A stretch of DNA of 64,000 nt from Glebionis coronaria (lineage: Eukaryota > Streptophyta > Magnoliopsida > Asterales > Asteraceae): assembly GCA_025667525.1 (NCBI GenBank), contig CM046877.1, positions 617,348,580-617,412,579 of the forward strand. The letters run 5' to 3'. The notes beneath the pieces are model-generated. The model saw only the letters and a list, made by a program, of their open reading frames with translations. It made no database searches and was not told the origin of the DNA. Below are positions 46,471 to 61,424 of the stretch, one piece after another. Numbering within the stretch: position 1 is the first letter of the stretch; each line of letters starts with the position of its first letter. A program made the position numbers and the translations under genes.

Positions 46471-47105
46471 ATATAAATCCTTTATTGTTTATTTTATATA
46501 CTAAATTTTGTCCGTTCCAAAATTATTTTACCATGGTTATTTGTTTTGCCTTTTTTTCAAGTTTTATTTTAATTTTTTTTTGTTATGTAATATTTTATAA
46601 AAATTATGTCAAAGAATATATATTTAAAAACCATTCGATTCATATATTTCCTATTAAGTATTATAAATCATATAAAAAAATTATTTTTGATCAAAGTTAG
46701 AAGAAATTGATCAAAGATATTAATAGGTAATAATAATTTTAAAATGAAGAAAGTAATAAAAATATATTGTACAAATTATTATCCATACATAATAGGTAGT
46801 GAAATGGGTACATGGGCAATACTAAGCATCATTATTTACATCTAATGAATGGGTTGTTTCTTTTAATCTACCATTTTAATTTGTGTAAGTATACAACTAA
46901 CTTTAAGTCCGTCCGATAATCAGATAGTTTTAAAAGAAAATTTAAATAATAAATGGAGAAAAAGTTGTATATGAGATCAAATTGTGTCGTCGTGTTGATC
47001 ATGTTCATTTAACTAAAAAATAATGTGAGGTTGACACAACATGACATAATTTTACTCGTCTTGATTAGACGTTTAGGAATTTTCGTTTGGACATGAGCTT
47101 GCTAG
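46471..47105. other. AT-rich intergenic DNA
   Basis: A 71-codon open stretch at 46485 is AT-driven and Phe/Tyr/Lys-rich with no recognised domain. Nothing else is supported. Confidence 0.35.
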
Positions 47106-49745
47106 CTAGACTTGTTATTTATTGCCATATTGAAATTTTTGTTAAGGCGTCAATCTTTCGTACAAACTTGACGAAGTTATGGTGTGATAAGTGCACATAT
47201 GGAGCGAAGTAAATAAAAAGCATGTTATAGGAAGGACAATTTGCAAAGGTAAGTTAGTAGATTGGCTATGTTTGGCGCATGCAGTGGCGGAGCCACAGAT
47301 TCAACGCATATGTGGCCCAATTTTTTTTACAGATAATAAAAATTAATACCATAATTATAAAGCTTATATAAAAGTTAACAAAATCACCTCGGTCGCCCTA
47401 TATATTTTTTACTACAAGGTCTGACTTACAAATAATAAAATTTTTTTACCACAAGGTCTGAAATACGGTTTGGGCATAGTTACTGAAATACGGTTTGGTA
47501 AAATTTCCGAAATACAGTTTGGTAAAGTTTCTTCCTATTACCATCACCATTACTTAAGGACGAAACCTTTCTTCTAAAATACCGTTCCATATAAATTAAT
47601 GCCTATTAAAATCATAACAAACAATAAACAATTGCACAACAAAGTAACAAACACATACTAATACCAAGTAGTGATTTAACACACTGACTTAACAATTAAC
47701 TAATCACATTATCGCAATATTATGAATTAACACACTGATTTATATTAATATCATTACATAATATATCTAACCATAATTAAAAATCAAAAATTAAAATCGG
47801 ATTCCTAACAGACGAATAAGTGATTCACAAATTGCAAAAAGATCATTTGATTGTAATTGTCAATCCTCAATACTCAAAGTGATCAGACCTCAATTGTTCG
47901 TTCATTGGTTTTTATCGTTTACACTGTTTTATGTTTTAACCACAATAACAAGAGATGAACGAATCAAAATATGAGCTTTATTGGGCTATGTAACTAAAAA
48001 ATAACTAAATGGGCTGTATAGTAAATTAAAGATATAGGATGTTAAGTTTATTAATTCAAAACTTATAGTACACTATTGTTGACCATACATTTGCATAGAA
48101 TTGAAAATACAAATTTTGAGATATATACTCTTCGTATGGTTTAAGCACGTGTCACACGTGTCACATGTGGCCATACCTTGGTTTCGTCAATGCATGAGCT
48201 TATTAGAGCTTATGATAACATGTAAATATAAGCTCAAGCTGTTAAGAATGACAAATATATATCAATGCCTTTTCTTACTAGCTCCAATCTTTGGTTATCA
48301 AAAGGCGAGAAGGAGAAAGTTATTTCACTTGATAACCGAATCTTGTTGGTTTTAATTTCAACAGTTATTTATAATCTTTTTTTGTGTTTTTCTACTTGAG
48401 CAAGCATAAATATTTCTTGGTTTGGTTGGAGGGAAACTTTATTTGCTCGATCTTGCATGAGTTAATCATGTATTCCATTCATACATGAAGTGTGTTTTGC
48501 TACTTGTTTAAAGAAATACTATACTTGGTATAGTTTGATTTTGAATTGCATGTTAACAACAAGTTATTCTTGGGTTTTGGAAGGTACGTGCCATAAATTT
48601 GAAGTACTAGAGCCCGGTTATACATGATTAGTCAACTATAACATACTGGTTCGGTCCGATTCTACTAACACATTTTTACTAGTTTAAGCAATTAGAATGT
48701 TACACAAAAACCCTAGAAATTTTATTCATTGTAAAAACAAAAATAAAATAACAAACAAAACAATAATACTCAAAGATGATTTGAAATAACGAATAATGAG
48801 GTGAACGATCACAATTTTACCGGCTAGTGTCACACTTGAAAAACACTTAAAAGATGTTAATATCAAGAGTGTTCACATATCGGATAACATTTGTAAAAGC
48901 CGAAGCGAATAAAATCAAATCGAAATTGTAACCAACCCGAATTAATTATTCGGCTTAGGTTTAGACGTGGCTTTGGAAAATTGAAAATTGAAAACGTAAT
49001 TCACATAAAAATATTTTCTTCATATACAAAAAGAAACATTTGAACTCATTGCCTTTAAAAACATAACATTTTTTAATATAAAAAACTACGTTAAAATCTA
49101 TATAATTAGATTAAGAAATATAAATTATGTAATCTTGTCAACAAAAAACCCAACTGATATCAAATTTGGTTTTACCCAAAAAAATAGATTTTTAGCTAGA
49201 GTAACCGAAATGATTAAACCGAATATCTTGATTAATCGTGGGCAAACCGGATAAAAAAGGAACCGAATATTTAATCCGAATAGGTTTTAGTCAACAGCAC
49301 AACAAACCGGTTTTTGACATAAACTAGTTTTTTGAAAGAAAGAAGGACGGTTTGAGTCAAACTAGTTCGGGTTATATATTTCTTTTTGACTTTTGAATGA
49401 ATATGTGGATTTTCTTAGGTTATTTTTTAACCATATATGCGTAAAACTATATAAATAAATAACAAAACACAAACAGTAAACATATTTTAAAAATTAAACG
49501 TGAATGACATCATCTTAATTAAATAAACATAAATACATATACATAAACGAAAATGCATAACATAAACAATCTCTTCTTGAATTATTACTCTTGATTTGAA
49601 ATGAATATACACTAGTGCGATTTAAAATTTAGAAAAGTGAAAGTACCCTCCATTCAATTGCCCAAAATTCAGAAAAGCCAAACCCCTCATAAATTCTGAA
49701 AAAAAACCTTCCACCATCCCATGCCAAATTTAATGACACTATAGG
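47106..49745 (+). repeat. Segmental duplication copy B
   Basis: It aligns in order with copy A (34738-43235) about 12.4 kb upstream, but lacks that copy's Pack-MULE, MITE and LINE. It has its own insert of about 980 bp (47271-48252). It therefore serves as an internal reference for the pre-insertion state of copy A. Divergence is considerable (roughly 80-85% matched by eye), so the duplication is older than the Pack-MULE and LINE. Confidence 0.85.
47271..48252. mobile_element. Insert in duplication copy B, type unknown
   Basis: The paralogous copy A reads GTAGATTATATATCAATGG without a break; here about 980 bp separate AGTAGATT from ATATATATCAATGCC. Near the left edge lies GCAGTGGCGGAGCCAC, a word often seen at plant transposon ends. 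Around 47440-47535 a roughly 24-bp phrase (GAAATACGGTTTGG) is repeated three times. No target duplication or coding frame could be settled. Confidence 0.5.
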
Positions 49746-50639
49746 TAGAAATATTTAATGCAGCATTTAATGTCATAATACATTAATCTTTTTTTAGGTA
49801 GAACTTACAATACTATTTTTTAATGCAACATCTATACGTAAAAATATAAACATATAAATATAAATACAAACACTAAACATATTTTTACATTAAACGTAAA
49901 CAAGTCTTCTTAATTAATTAAACAAAAATACAGAATCATAAACGTGCAAGGTTGTCATGAAACAACTTTAAAGTACCCTCTTTGACGCAAAACACATTCA
50001 GACATGTTGCAAGTGAAATTCCATCATGTAGGTGTGTCCCAATTTAATGTAAAAAAAGTCTAGTTCCTATCCATATATAACTTTTAATATGTTTTGTATC
50101 ATCTATTACTAGAAGTAAAAATAACCCTTAACATATCTTTAATCCCATCTTTTTATTGGCTCAATCATACTTAACCCGACTTGCACAAACCGAATTAATT
50201 ATATGTGCTACGCATCGATTATGAAAAAAGACATTGCAAATCAGTTTGTATTTTAGGTCTAGTTTCTCAACTGCATTGGTGTTTTTTGGTGCATTACCGA
50301 AAGATATAGAAACAACTTTTTTTCTTGCAAACTAAAAGTTTGGATGACCCAAACTAAAAGATCAAAAAGATTTTCACTTTTATGAGGGTATTCAAACAAT
50401 TCAAAGGCAATCGTTCTTTTCATCATTTCTCACGTTTTGGGATTTACCCATTGGTGCGGCAACGTAAAGATATGAATTTGTTGAACCATGTGGAGCGGTC
50501 CAAACATCACACGGTAAATTTACAAATCCTAAAATCAACGGATGCCATTTTTTAGAGTGCATTTTTGCGATTTTTGATACTATGTTTTGTGTTTTGAGAT
50601 TGTATATTTTACCCCAACAATCAACTCATGCATGTATAA
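49746..50639. other. AT-rich intergenic DNA
   Basis: No supported gene. AACATTTAATG phrases occur near 49762 and relate to the tandem duplication at 52314-52655 and to the ends of both segmental copies. Confidence 0.35.
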
Positions 50640-50648
50640 TAATAAAAA

Positions 50649-51970
50649 GAAAAAATTTCAAGAATAGTCCCTATCGTTTGCATTAAACATCAACTTTCAT
50701 CCCTACCTCAAAATAACTCCACCAGTCGTCCCTATCGTTTACAACTTGGATAAATAATCGTCCCTATCTTGAATGGGAGTTAGTTTTAGCTGTTAACTTT
50801 TGAGAATAGAGGGGTATTTTGGTCCTTTCATTACCACTCATTTTTCACATACACCAACACCACCACATCCACCAACACCTAGGCCTTTCACATGAGCAAC
50901 TTGCGTTTCATCTTTTGAATAATAGCAAGATTACTCACATGCTTCTTTAAAAACAATAAATCATAAGCTGTTCGTCCTTTCAACATTCATAAACCACGTG
51001 TACACTATACCAAATTCCAATTCATTTATTCTCATGAATTCATCTTTCTTTTTGTTACTTTAGCAATACCACAGATTCATTAACCACCACCATCATCAAA
51101 TCTCCTTCTATAATCACAACCATATCAGTTATATTTTCCTCCACCAATCAAGACGACTTTTGTGTCGTGATTTATTGATTGTTTATAACCAGCGACGAAA
51201 CCTCATCAAATCCCATCTATATCACAACAACAACATAGCCATCACATATCCGGATTGACTAATCCTATGAAGTGCATCCACAATCACAGCCTCCTTCGCA
51301 TCCATGAATCGAATTTTTTGATAAGGGTTTTCTAAATCGTGATATGGATGTTTGATTTATCTTGGTTTCGATTATAATGAATGATGTTGGTGGGAATCGA
51401 CGTGATTGAGTGATTGATGATGATATTGTACTGGATAAGATTTTTTCTGGTGGGTGATTACAACAAATCTGGGTTTCATCTTTTTGATGTGGTATTGAGT
51501 TGAAACAGATCTTGTTCGAATGGATTTGAGTGATGATTTTTTATGGAGAGTGATAGACTTTATATGTTGGATCTGTGTAAACAAGATTGCTCAGGAACAA
51601 GAGAGTATGTTGAAGTGTTGAGAGGTGAGAGCATCAGGTCCTGAGCTTCAAGTCGTGACCTCTGGGATTTTGGAGTTCTGAGCATTTTTAGCTTCAGGTT
51701 GTGCCGTGAGCATCTTCAGGCTGTGCCATGACGGATCTGGATTCTGTTTTTTTATAGATGATAGTAACTGATTTCTTGAGGGAAGTGATTTTTATGATTT
51801 GGTGGATGTGGGTGTCGGATAATGAAGGCAATAGTTAAATTGGTTTTTTCTTCCCCTCAAAAACTACACTACCAGTAGTAGTTTTTGAAAGTTATACACA
51901 AATTTTGACAACATAAAATATTATTAGCAATTTGGGTTTTGATTTGAGAGAGAGAGATCTGGTTTTGATG

Positions 51971-52027
<57 letters not shown>

Positions 52028-52263
52028 ATTAAAAAGAAAAAAAGAAATAATATGGTTTATTAAGTTTTTATTTAATAAAAATTAAAAGACAAAAATACCC
52101 CTCTATTTTTAAAAGATAACAGCCAAAACTAACTACCATCTAAAATAAGGACGATTTTTTATCGTAGTTGTAAACGATAGGGGCGATTCATGGAGTTATT
52201 TTGAGATAGGGACCAAACTTGATATTCTGTACAAACGATAGGAACTAATCTTGAAATTTTTTT
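50649..52263. mobile_element. Mutator-like element (MULE), non-autonomous, 1.6 kb
   Basis: Terminal inverted repeats begin (G/A)AAAAAATTTCAAGA(A/T)TAGT and extend about 200 bp, with matched phrases CCCTATCGTTT, AAATAACTCCA, TTTTAGCTGTTA and AGGGGTATTTT. A 9-bp target duplication TAATAAAAA flanks the element (50640-50648 and 52264-52272). The interior holds no transposase. It has CCACCA-rich sequence at 50840-51300 and a (GA)n tract. The arms are more diverged than those of the Pack-MULE at 35228-36474, so it is older or of a different subfamily. I see no recognisable captured exon. Confidence 0.85.
51975..52025 (+). repeat. (GA)n microsatellite
   Basis: About 25 uninterrupted GA units lie inside the MULE near its right arm, with a shorter GAGAGAGAGA at 51943-51955. 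Confidence 0.95.
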
Positions 52264-52313
52264 TAATAAAAAATAAACGTACACTAATAATATTATAAAC
52301 CTTAAAAATTAAG

Positions 52314-52655
52314 ATTTTGAAAAATTTGAAAATGCGCAATCTATTCATTAACCACCACTTACTTCTTGTCTTTTCACTCCGAGAAATGTGAAAGAGTATC
52401 ATCTACCCATCTTAAATTCATGGCAATCCTTTTAATATTACATGCAAAATTTAATGGTCTTAAATTTATACTAATCCTTACAACATCACATAAAACATCT
52501 AATTTGAATTTTTGAAAATTTTGAAAAAGACGTCTACCCATCATCCACCATTTACTCCTTAGTTCTTGCACTGCCAAAAATTTAAAAAATATGTCATCTA
52601 CCTATCTTAAATTTCGGTCAATCTTTACAATATCAAATGCAACATTTAATGAGCC
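52314..52655 (+). repeat. Diverged tandem duplication, about 190-bp unit
   Basis: Unit 1 (about 52314-52455) and unit 2 (about 52505-52655) share TTTTGAAAA, ATTAACCACCA/ATCCACCATTTACT, CATCTACC(C/T)ATCTTAAATT, CAAT(C/C)(C/T)TT and ATGCAA(A/C)ATTTAATG. The same closing phrase occurs at 43204-43222, 49717-49733 and 52686-52700, so this is a local family of old repeats. Confidence 0.65.
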
Positions 52656-52699
52656 AAAAATTTCTGTCAATTTCTTACACTCACATGCAACATTTATGA

Positions 52700-55085
<2,386 letters not shown>

Positions 55086-55089
55086 CTCA

Positions 55090-55560
55090 CCAGGTCTGTA
55101 AAACATGTCTTTTAGGACCCTTTTGTGGGGCCTTTTTTAAAACAACGTCCTAAAACACATTTTATAGAACCATTTCCCTTTTTAGTTCTATTATATTGGT
55201 TTATAATAGGACACTTAATTAGTGGATCCTAATAAACCTATTTATAAGACACTTTTTTAGTAAAGTCTTATTAACATTGAACATAATAGGACACTTGATA
55301 TAAAAGTCATATTAAATTAGGTTTATAGTACTCTTTTTTCTTGTGGTCTTATTAAAACAGAACTTTATACGACACTCAATATTGTGTCCTATTACATGCA
55401 TCTTAGAGGACACTTATGCCTTAGGGGTTTCATTGTTATTAAACATAACGGGACACTTGATACAAAGGTTCTATAAAATCATTTTATGTTTGGCTTATTC
55501 GATATTCATCTTATTTGACGTATGTGGACACTTGTGTGTAGGTCGTAACATAATAAGTTT
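55090..55560 (+). repeat. Degenerate tandem repeat with GGACACTT phrase
   Basis: About eight units of 45-60 bp follow the pattern (A/G)GACACTT...AAAG(T)C(C)TATTAAA...A(C)ATAATA. They begin after TTTTAGGACCC near 55112. CACTA transposons often carry such subterminal repeats, but no CACTA terminus is visible beside this one. Confidence 0.7.
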
Positions 55561-55944
55561 TGTACTAGTATGTTAGTTATCTGATAATATGAGAAATAAA
55601 TGAAAACTAAATCATCTTATGTGGTACATATGATTTGCTATGGTTCGGATTTAGTTCTCGGTATCTCCTCGAATTGATCACGGCCCTAAGTGGAATGATT
55701 TGTTCTTGGTTAATAAGAAGGAGTTGGTTTGTTTATCTATTTTAAACTAATGACAAATAAGTAAGTGTCGAAGAGTAGAATTAAAGCTTTAAAAGATTAA
55801 ACTAAAAAGACTAGTTTAAAGATAAATGTTTGAAAACTTAAAGATTATATTAGAAAAATAAATGGTCACACAATAAAAACTAACACTTGGAAAACTTTGT
55901 AAAAATATGAACTTAGTCGGAAAATACTAAAAGAAAGTAAGATC
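55561..55944. other. Intergenic DNA, no recognised gene
   Basis: AT-rich sequence without supported features. Confidence 0.35.
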
Positions 55945-56345
55945 GGAATATAGCAAAACAACTCAAATCGGAATAATCTAAAAAGGCCCAGATCGGAATG
56001 TATTCCGATCAGATGATCGGAATGTATAGGAGTACGACTGATCGGAATGTAGGAAAATGAGTTGCAATCGGAATGCTTAAAAAATGAACCAAATCGGAAT
56101 ACTACCAAACCACCATAATCGGAATACTGAAATGAGTACTAATCGGAATACAGTAACACATGCCAATCGGAATGTATAACAAAGTCCAGATCGGAATGTT
56201 ATGAAAGCAACACAAATCGGAATATTGCCAAAATAAGATACAATCGGAAAAACCTAAACCCTTTTCCGATCACACGATCGGAATGAGGGTGTGGTGAGCT
56301 GGTCGGAATAATCAAATCGGAAAAGGGTTTATAACCCTTTCCGAA
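55945..56345. repeat. AATCGGAAT short-motif array
   Basis: At least fifteen copies of (A/G)ATCGGAAT occur at about 20-35 bp spacing. They are joined by variable AT-rich spacers and include two local inverted pairs (ATTCCGATCAGATGATCGGAAT near 55997 and TTCCGATCACACGATCGGAAT near 56264). The flanking AT-rich DNA has AATAAGC words. The spacer lengths and sequences are irregular, so it is not a CRISPR. Confidence 0.85.
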
Positions 56346-57960
56346 CACTCTTTGATCCGAGAAATAAGCTTGGGAATAAGCTATGGAATAAGCTAATACC
56401 CAAACAAGCACGAATCCATAAAGAATCGGATTAAATAAGCTCAAATAACAATTTATCTAAACTTCAAATAAGCAAAAACATAAATCAAATGATAAAAAGA
56501 TAAACTTTTTAAGAAAACTTTAAAAGGTGAATAAGCAAAACCAACAAATAAGCTAATAAGCACAAAGATCTTAAAGCTTATTCGTGTAGAAACTTAAGGA
56601 AACATAAAAACATTAACTTTTTAAGCACAAAATCCTTGATGAACAACACGGATCATACGAGATTTGTACCAAAATCAATCAAAATCAAAGAAAGGAAGAA
56701 TGAGATTAAAGATTAAAAGCTTGAAACTAAACTTGATTAATGAAAAACAATACAAAGGTTTGATCTTGAAAGAGAAAAAGATGAAAACTAGTGAGAGAAA
56801 GTTTAGAACTTTCTCTCTCTAAAACTAGAGAGAAATGAAAAACTAAAAACTAACTAAGACTAACTAAGTGCTCCAAATTTGTATAGTAAAGTCCTATCTA
56901 TAGGCATGTCTTGTGGGCTTTGTGAATGGGCTTGGTTTTGGGCTTCTTTTTTTCTTTCTTCTTTAGTCTTTACGTTTCTTCTAAATAAACGTTTCGGACC
57001 CGGATTTGAGAAGTGTCGGTGAATAATTCCAACTCGTCTTATCATCTTTTGTTTAATAGACTCGAGTTCTTCGACATATATGAATCTTCCATCTTTGGCT
57101 CTATTCTTCGATAAATCTTCAAATAGGCACAATGACTTCAAATCTTTTGCATCTCTTGGACAATAGACTTAATCTTGAGTCTTTTTCTTTGATAAAGCCC
57201 GTGCAATCCCATGTTTTCTTCAATATTCATCCGGTTGACTCTGAAAACACAATAACACAAAAACCACGCATAATTCCAAACAAATGATATTAAATACGTG
57301 TTTTGGTCTTGTTTTAGCAAGAAATAAGTGGTAAAAGAATGGGTGTTTTCACACCTATCATTATGTTTTGCATAACATGGTAAGGTCAAAGAAAATGAGA
57401 AAGGAGAATAGAGTATTATAATTTGACGAATATGAGGTTGTGATAGGTTTACTTTGGAAAACAAATAGGAAGGAATCAACGATAAAAAAACAAGATAGGT
57501 AGGAGGAGCCTTACAAAAATCTATACAAGTGACCATAAAAACTAGGTGGAGAGTCTCGAAAAAAAAGAGATGATATCTCACATGTGTACAAAGATTATTA
57601 GATATTAAGAGCGAATGCAACTTGATTTTTGTTTTGGCTATGGTAATGAATAAGATGTCATTAGTAGTAAATGTAAGGTAAGCCGGATCACCATAGATCT
57701 TAGCGTGAAAAGATAAGGAGCGATATGCACATCTAGTGCATATTAAGTTGCTCCCAAATATGCCAAATAATTCATCATCTGTTCATTTATTCTAGCTTTG
57801 ATTACAACTACCTTGTTCACTATTGAAATTATAGGCTAACACCCTTGGTATTAGCTGTTTTAAGAATACAATGTTAATTTAATTGCTACATGTGTGTTTC
57901 GACTTAAATTTATTTATGATTCATGGATAATTGTTTTATGTTTCTTGATCTAAAGATATA
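56346..57960. other. Intergenic DNA with unassigned open stretches on the minus strand
   Basis: Minus-strand open stretches at 57138-57620 and 56860-57141 are composition-balanced in part (LFEDLSKNRAKDGRF, KQKMIRRVGIIHRHF), but I recognise no family and no start context. They could be a decayed retroelement frame. The segment 56350-56850 is AT-rich with AATAAGC repeats. Confidence 0.25.
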
Positions 57961-57964
57961 CATG

Positions 57965-59640
57965 TTTTTTTTAACGACAACTTTTATAAAACTAGCAAGA
58001 TGCTAGAAGAAATTACAAAGAAAGTAAATAAGATTTTTTCAACCAGTCAATCCAAGAAAAAGAAAAACGATAACGCCATTTACACCAATTAAAAGAATAT
58101 AGAACAATATCATCAAAAACTTCCGATATTTTAGGCGCTTTATCTTCAAAGAGAAGGAGATTACGGAACCTCCATATGAACCACCACGCGACGAAAAAAC
58201 CCCTCCAAAACCAACTTAACCTTGGATGAGATGCGAACAGTGGAAAGCCAACTGTACCAATCTTGAAGCGTAGAGAACCCTTGATAAGCTAAGTTCCACC
58301 ACCAGCATACACGACGAAGAATACTTTGAGCAAAGTCATACCAAAACAGCACATGTGAAACATACTCCTCTAAGCTAACACATATCAGAAAAAAGGACGA
58401 GTTAATGTGAACACCTCTTTTAATCAAATTGAGACGAGTCGGAAGACAATCACGATTCATTCTTCAAGCGAAGATATTGATCTTAATCGGAACCACTTTT
58501 AGCCATTTAGTAGGAGCAGATTGAGGTAGAAATGTATCATCAAGAAAAGACCGGATATCTTTAACCCTAAAACCTCCATCACCAGTAATATCGCAATGCC
58601 AACTGTCCTTATTGGAAGACCAAGAACATGATTCCAACATAGAAGATAAATCCGACAGTTGGGCTTGTTCACACCCACTACGAACCATCCTACGAAATGA
58701 TGAAACCAATTAATCACTCGGTTTAGATGCCACCGAAGCCTCCTTATTTGTCTCTACAGAAAACATCCTAGGAAATTTTTCATAGAGAGGTAGCTCATCA
58801 ATCCACTGATCTAGCCAAAATCTAGTAGAACAGCCATTACCAATCTTCTTTTTGCAATGATCCCAAAAGTCAAATCCCTTATCTTTTAACTGGTGAAGTT
58901 CAGGTAAGATAAAACACCAATTAAAAGAGAACTTTGTCGAGTGAGACTCCACAAAATTACCATATAAAGACCGAATAATTTTAATCCAAAGAGAACCATC
59001 ATCTAAAATAAAACGCCAAACCCATTTTAGCAAAAGGGCGCGATTGAGGGCATAAAAATTGAACACCCCAAACTAACGTGTTGATTAGAAGCCAAAACCT
59101 TGTTCCAAGCCATATACGTTATTTTTTTATCCGCTTGATCCATGCCATTAAAAAACGACTACGAATACCCATCGTAAGTTTGAGAACTCCTATTGGAACC
59201 TTAAAAAGCGACAAGTTATAGATTGGAGAAGCTCCAAGAACCGATTTCAAGAGAGTAAGACGACCCTCTATAGAAAAAGTTTTAATTCTTGATACAGAAT
59301 CTTCCCAAGCCAAGATACAAGAATTCTGTTGACCCACTATTACCCCAAGGTATCAAAATTGATTATTCATTATAGTACACCCTATGTCACCCGCAACTAG
59401 CTCAACATCTATACACAGAACTCCCACCCCCAATAACTGAATTTTATGAAAGTTAATTTGGAGACCAGAGGCTAGAAAGAAACACTTCAAAAATTTAGTA
59501 ATACCTTGAAGATTAGACGATGACCACTCCCCTAGAAACATAGCATCATCCACGTAGAAAAGGTGCGAAATAAAAATAGAACCTGGTAATGAGATGCCTA
59601 AATCTATAACTTGTATGGTCATGTTATCGTATCAAAGGCT
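57965..59640 (-). pseudogene. 5'-truncated LINE ORF2 fragment (reverse transcriptase C-terminal half)
   Basis: On the minus strand the segments HLFYVDDAMFLGEWS (the catalytic YADD box, altered to YVDD), SIEGRLTLLKSVLGA, LNRALLLKWVWRF, FRRMVRSGCEQ, VVPIKINIFA-stop-RMNRDCLPTRLNLIKRGV and WWWNLAYQGFSTLQDW follow in the same order as the ORF2 of the LINE at 37385-43126. The 3' UTR also matches (GCTAG...CTTGCTAG, ATAAAA, CGTTAAAAAAAA at about 57967-57995). Several stops and shifts mark an old insertion. 5' truncation is typical of incomplete reverse transcription. Target duplications could not be resolved. Confidence 0.9.
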
Positions 59641-60129
59641 GAGATGCCTAATTCTATAACTAGAGTGAGCTCTGAGTGTACCACCTCAGAGGTCCTCAAA
59701 CACCAGCACATTCCTTCTACATTCCAGCTTATCCATACGAGCGGGTGAGTATGACTTCAGATAATCTTCGACTTCTATGACGTTGTCTTTGACATGAATG
59801 TGTCTAGTGTGCCATCTGAGGCTTTGCCTTCAGCTGTTCGTTGTCTCTGTCGCTGGGATCTGTCAGCGACACATAACACTTAGTCTAATTTAAATCCAGT
59901 CTAGACTAAGCCATAGTTAAAACTTTCATTGGCCTAATAATCTCCCTCTATTTAAGCATAAATTATACTAACTCTATAAATTATTGTAAGTGAGTACACA
60001 ACTTATTCTTACACCTAATTTGAACAAACATAGTTAAAGTTTTATTCAAACCTATTCTATTACAAAGACACCCAAAGGTGATTACAAAATAAAAACATGA
60101 AAGGTATTCAAAAGTCAAGATTTAACGCA
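59641..60129. other. Intergenic DNA at the truncated LINE border
   Basis: GAGATGCCTAATTCTATAACT just outside the fragment repeats GAGATGCCTAAATCTATAAC at 59589-59608 inside it, suggesting filler copied during insertion. No gene is supported. Confidence 0.4.
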
Positions 60130-60840
60130 CAAATCTTTTTAGCTTCAGCCTTGTCAGCTCTTGAGTTAATTACCACTTGAATCTCATTATCCATAATCTT
60201 TGCATACTCGCATTTTAATAAGTGTACTTGTTTAAGTCTGATCAGATTGTAGTTGAGGCCATGCAGAGCTCGCTTTCCCTTTAGAAGCCATAGTCACAGT
60301 TTCTGTTCATGAAGATCATTCATGTCTTTGGTTCTGTGATTGCTTGACCATCAACAGGTTTGGTTTTGTGATTTCTTGACCATCAACAAGTCTGGTTATT
60401 TCTTTGGGAAGAACTATATTTCTGTACATCCCATCTACAACCATTTCCTTTGTGACAAGTCTTTCAAAGATCTGTCCCATAGGTTTTTTTTTGTTTCTTT
60501 GAGCTCTAGGGCTGGTCATCAGATAGTTCCAACCACTCAGAGAGTCCTAGACTCTTAAGTTTGAATTCGTTATCAATTTTGTAATTGGTTGGTTGGTTCC
60601 CCTTAAAGAATGTCATTTTCACCTTTTTGTTTCTATCTGTGAAGCAATCGTACTTGGAACACTCACCACTCCTTCAAAAATTACCATGACCTCAAGGTAA
60701 CACAATGGATATCTCAATTGAGAGTCAACAACCTTTCCCACTTGGCGTTCGTTTTCCGGACATACAAGTATGACCAATCCGTCACCATGGCTCACATAGA
60801 TATATGCTTTCCTGCTTTCGGCTGATCAAAATTATGGATG
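60130..60840 (-). pseudogene. Frameshifted retroelement-like polypeptide relic, unassigned
   Basis: On the minus strand, pieces in shifting frames read VILVCPENERQVGKVVDSQL, LCYLEVMVIFEGV, ECSKYDCFTDRNKKVKMTF, IDNEFKLKSLGLSEWLEL, QRNKKKPMGQIFERLVTKE and YRNIVLPKEITRLVDGQE, then MASKGKRALHGLNYN and VVINSRADKAEAKK. Continuity across frames points to one original protein with at least two indels and several stops. The style suits a plant retroelement protein, but I cannot name the family. Confidence 0.35.
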
Positions 60841-61424
60841 TCCTAGTTATCCATGAGCTCGTGAACATCACCATGATTAACAAACTCATTAGCTTTCCTA
60901 ATTCAACTCAAACAAAATACTTTCCTAATTTAACACAATTAAAGACATAAATAAAGATAAATAATATGGGTGTAAGAGAGTCAAGCCGAGCATGCCAAAG
61001 CTTGAGCTCGACTCGTTTATATTTTAGAAAGCTCGAGCTCGACTAGTGAAATGATATATAAATGCCAAGTTTAGCTCTTTGTTTTGCTTTCATATGAAAT
61101 AAAGCTTAACTTGTTGTGGTTACTAGTTCGAGCTCATTTATTTGTTTAGAGCTCATTTATTTGTTTTAAGCTCGTTTACTATAGCTCTTTTAGGATCATG
61201 AGCCTAACTAAATTTTTCGTATAAAGTTTGGGGCTCGATTATTAAATGAGCTCTAGTTAGGCTCGACTTGTTTAATCTTTTTACATATCCAATCTATAAC
61301 TTTTTAGAAGTGGCTAAACTCACTTCTACTTATGAAACATCATTTAGAAAAAATAGATGTGTATCCGCACATAACTGCGAAAATTATCTAATGAAAAATA
61401 GTTAATGATATGATTATTGATTCG
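60841..61424. repeat. GAGCTCG-rich repeat patch in intergenic DNA
   Basis: Between about 60975 and 61270, GAGCTCGACT, AGCTCATTTATTTG and AGCTCGTTTA words repeat on both strands, a texture of fold-back DNA elements. The rest is plain AT-rich sequence. Confidence 0.4.
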
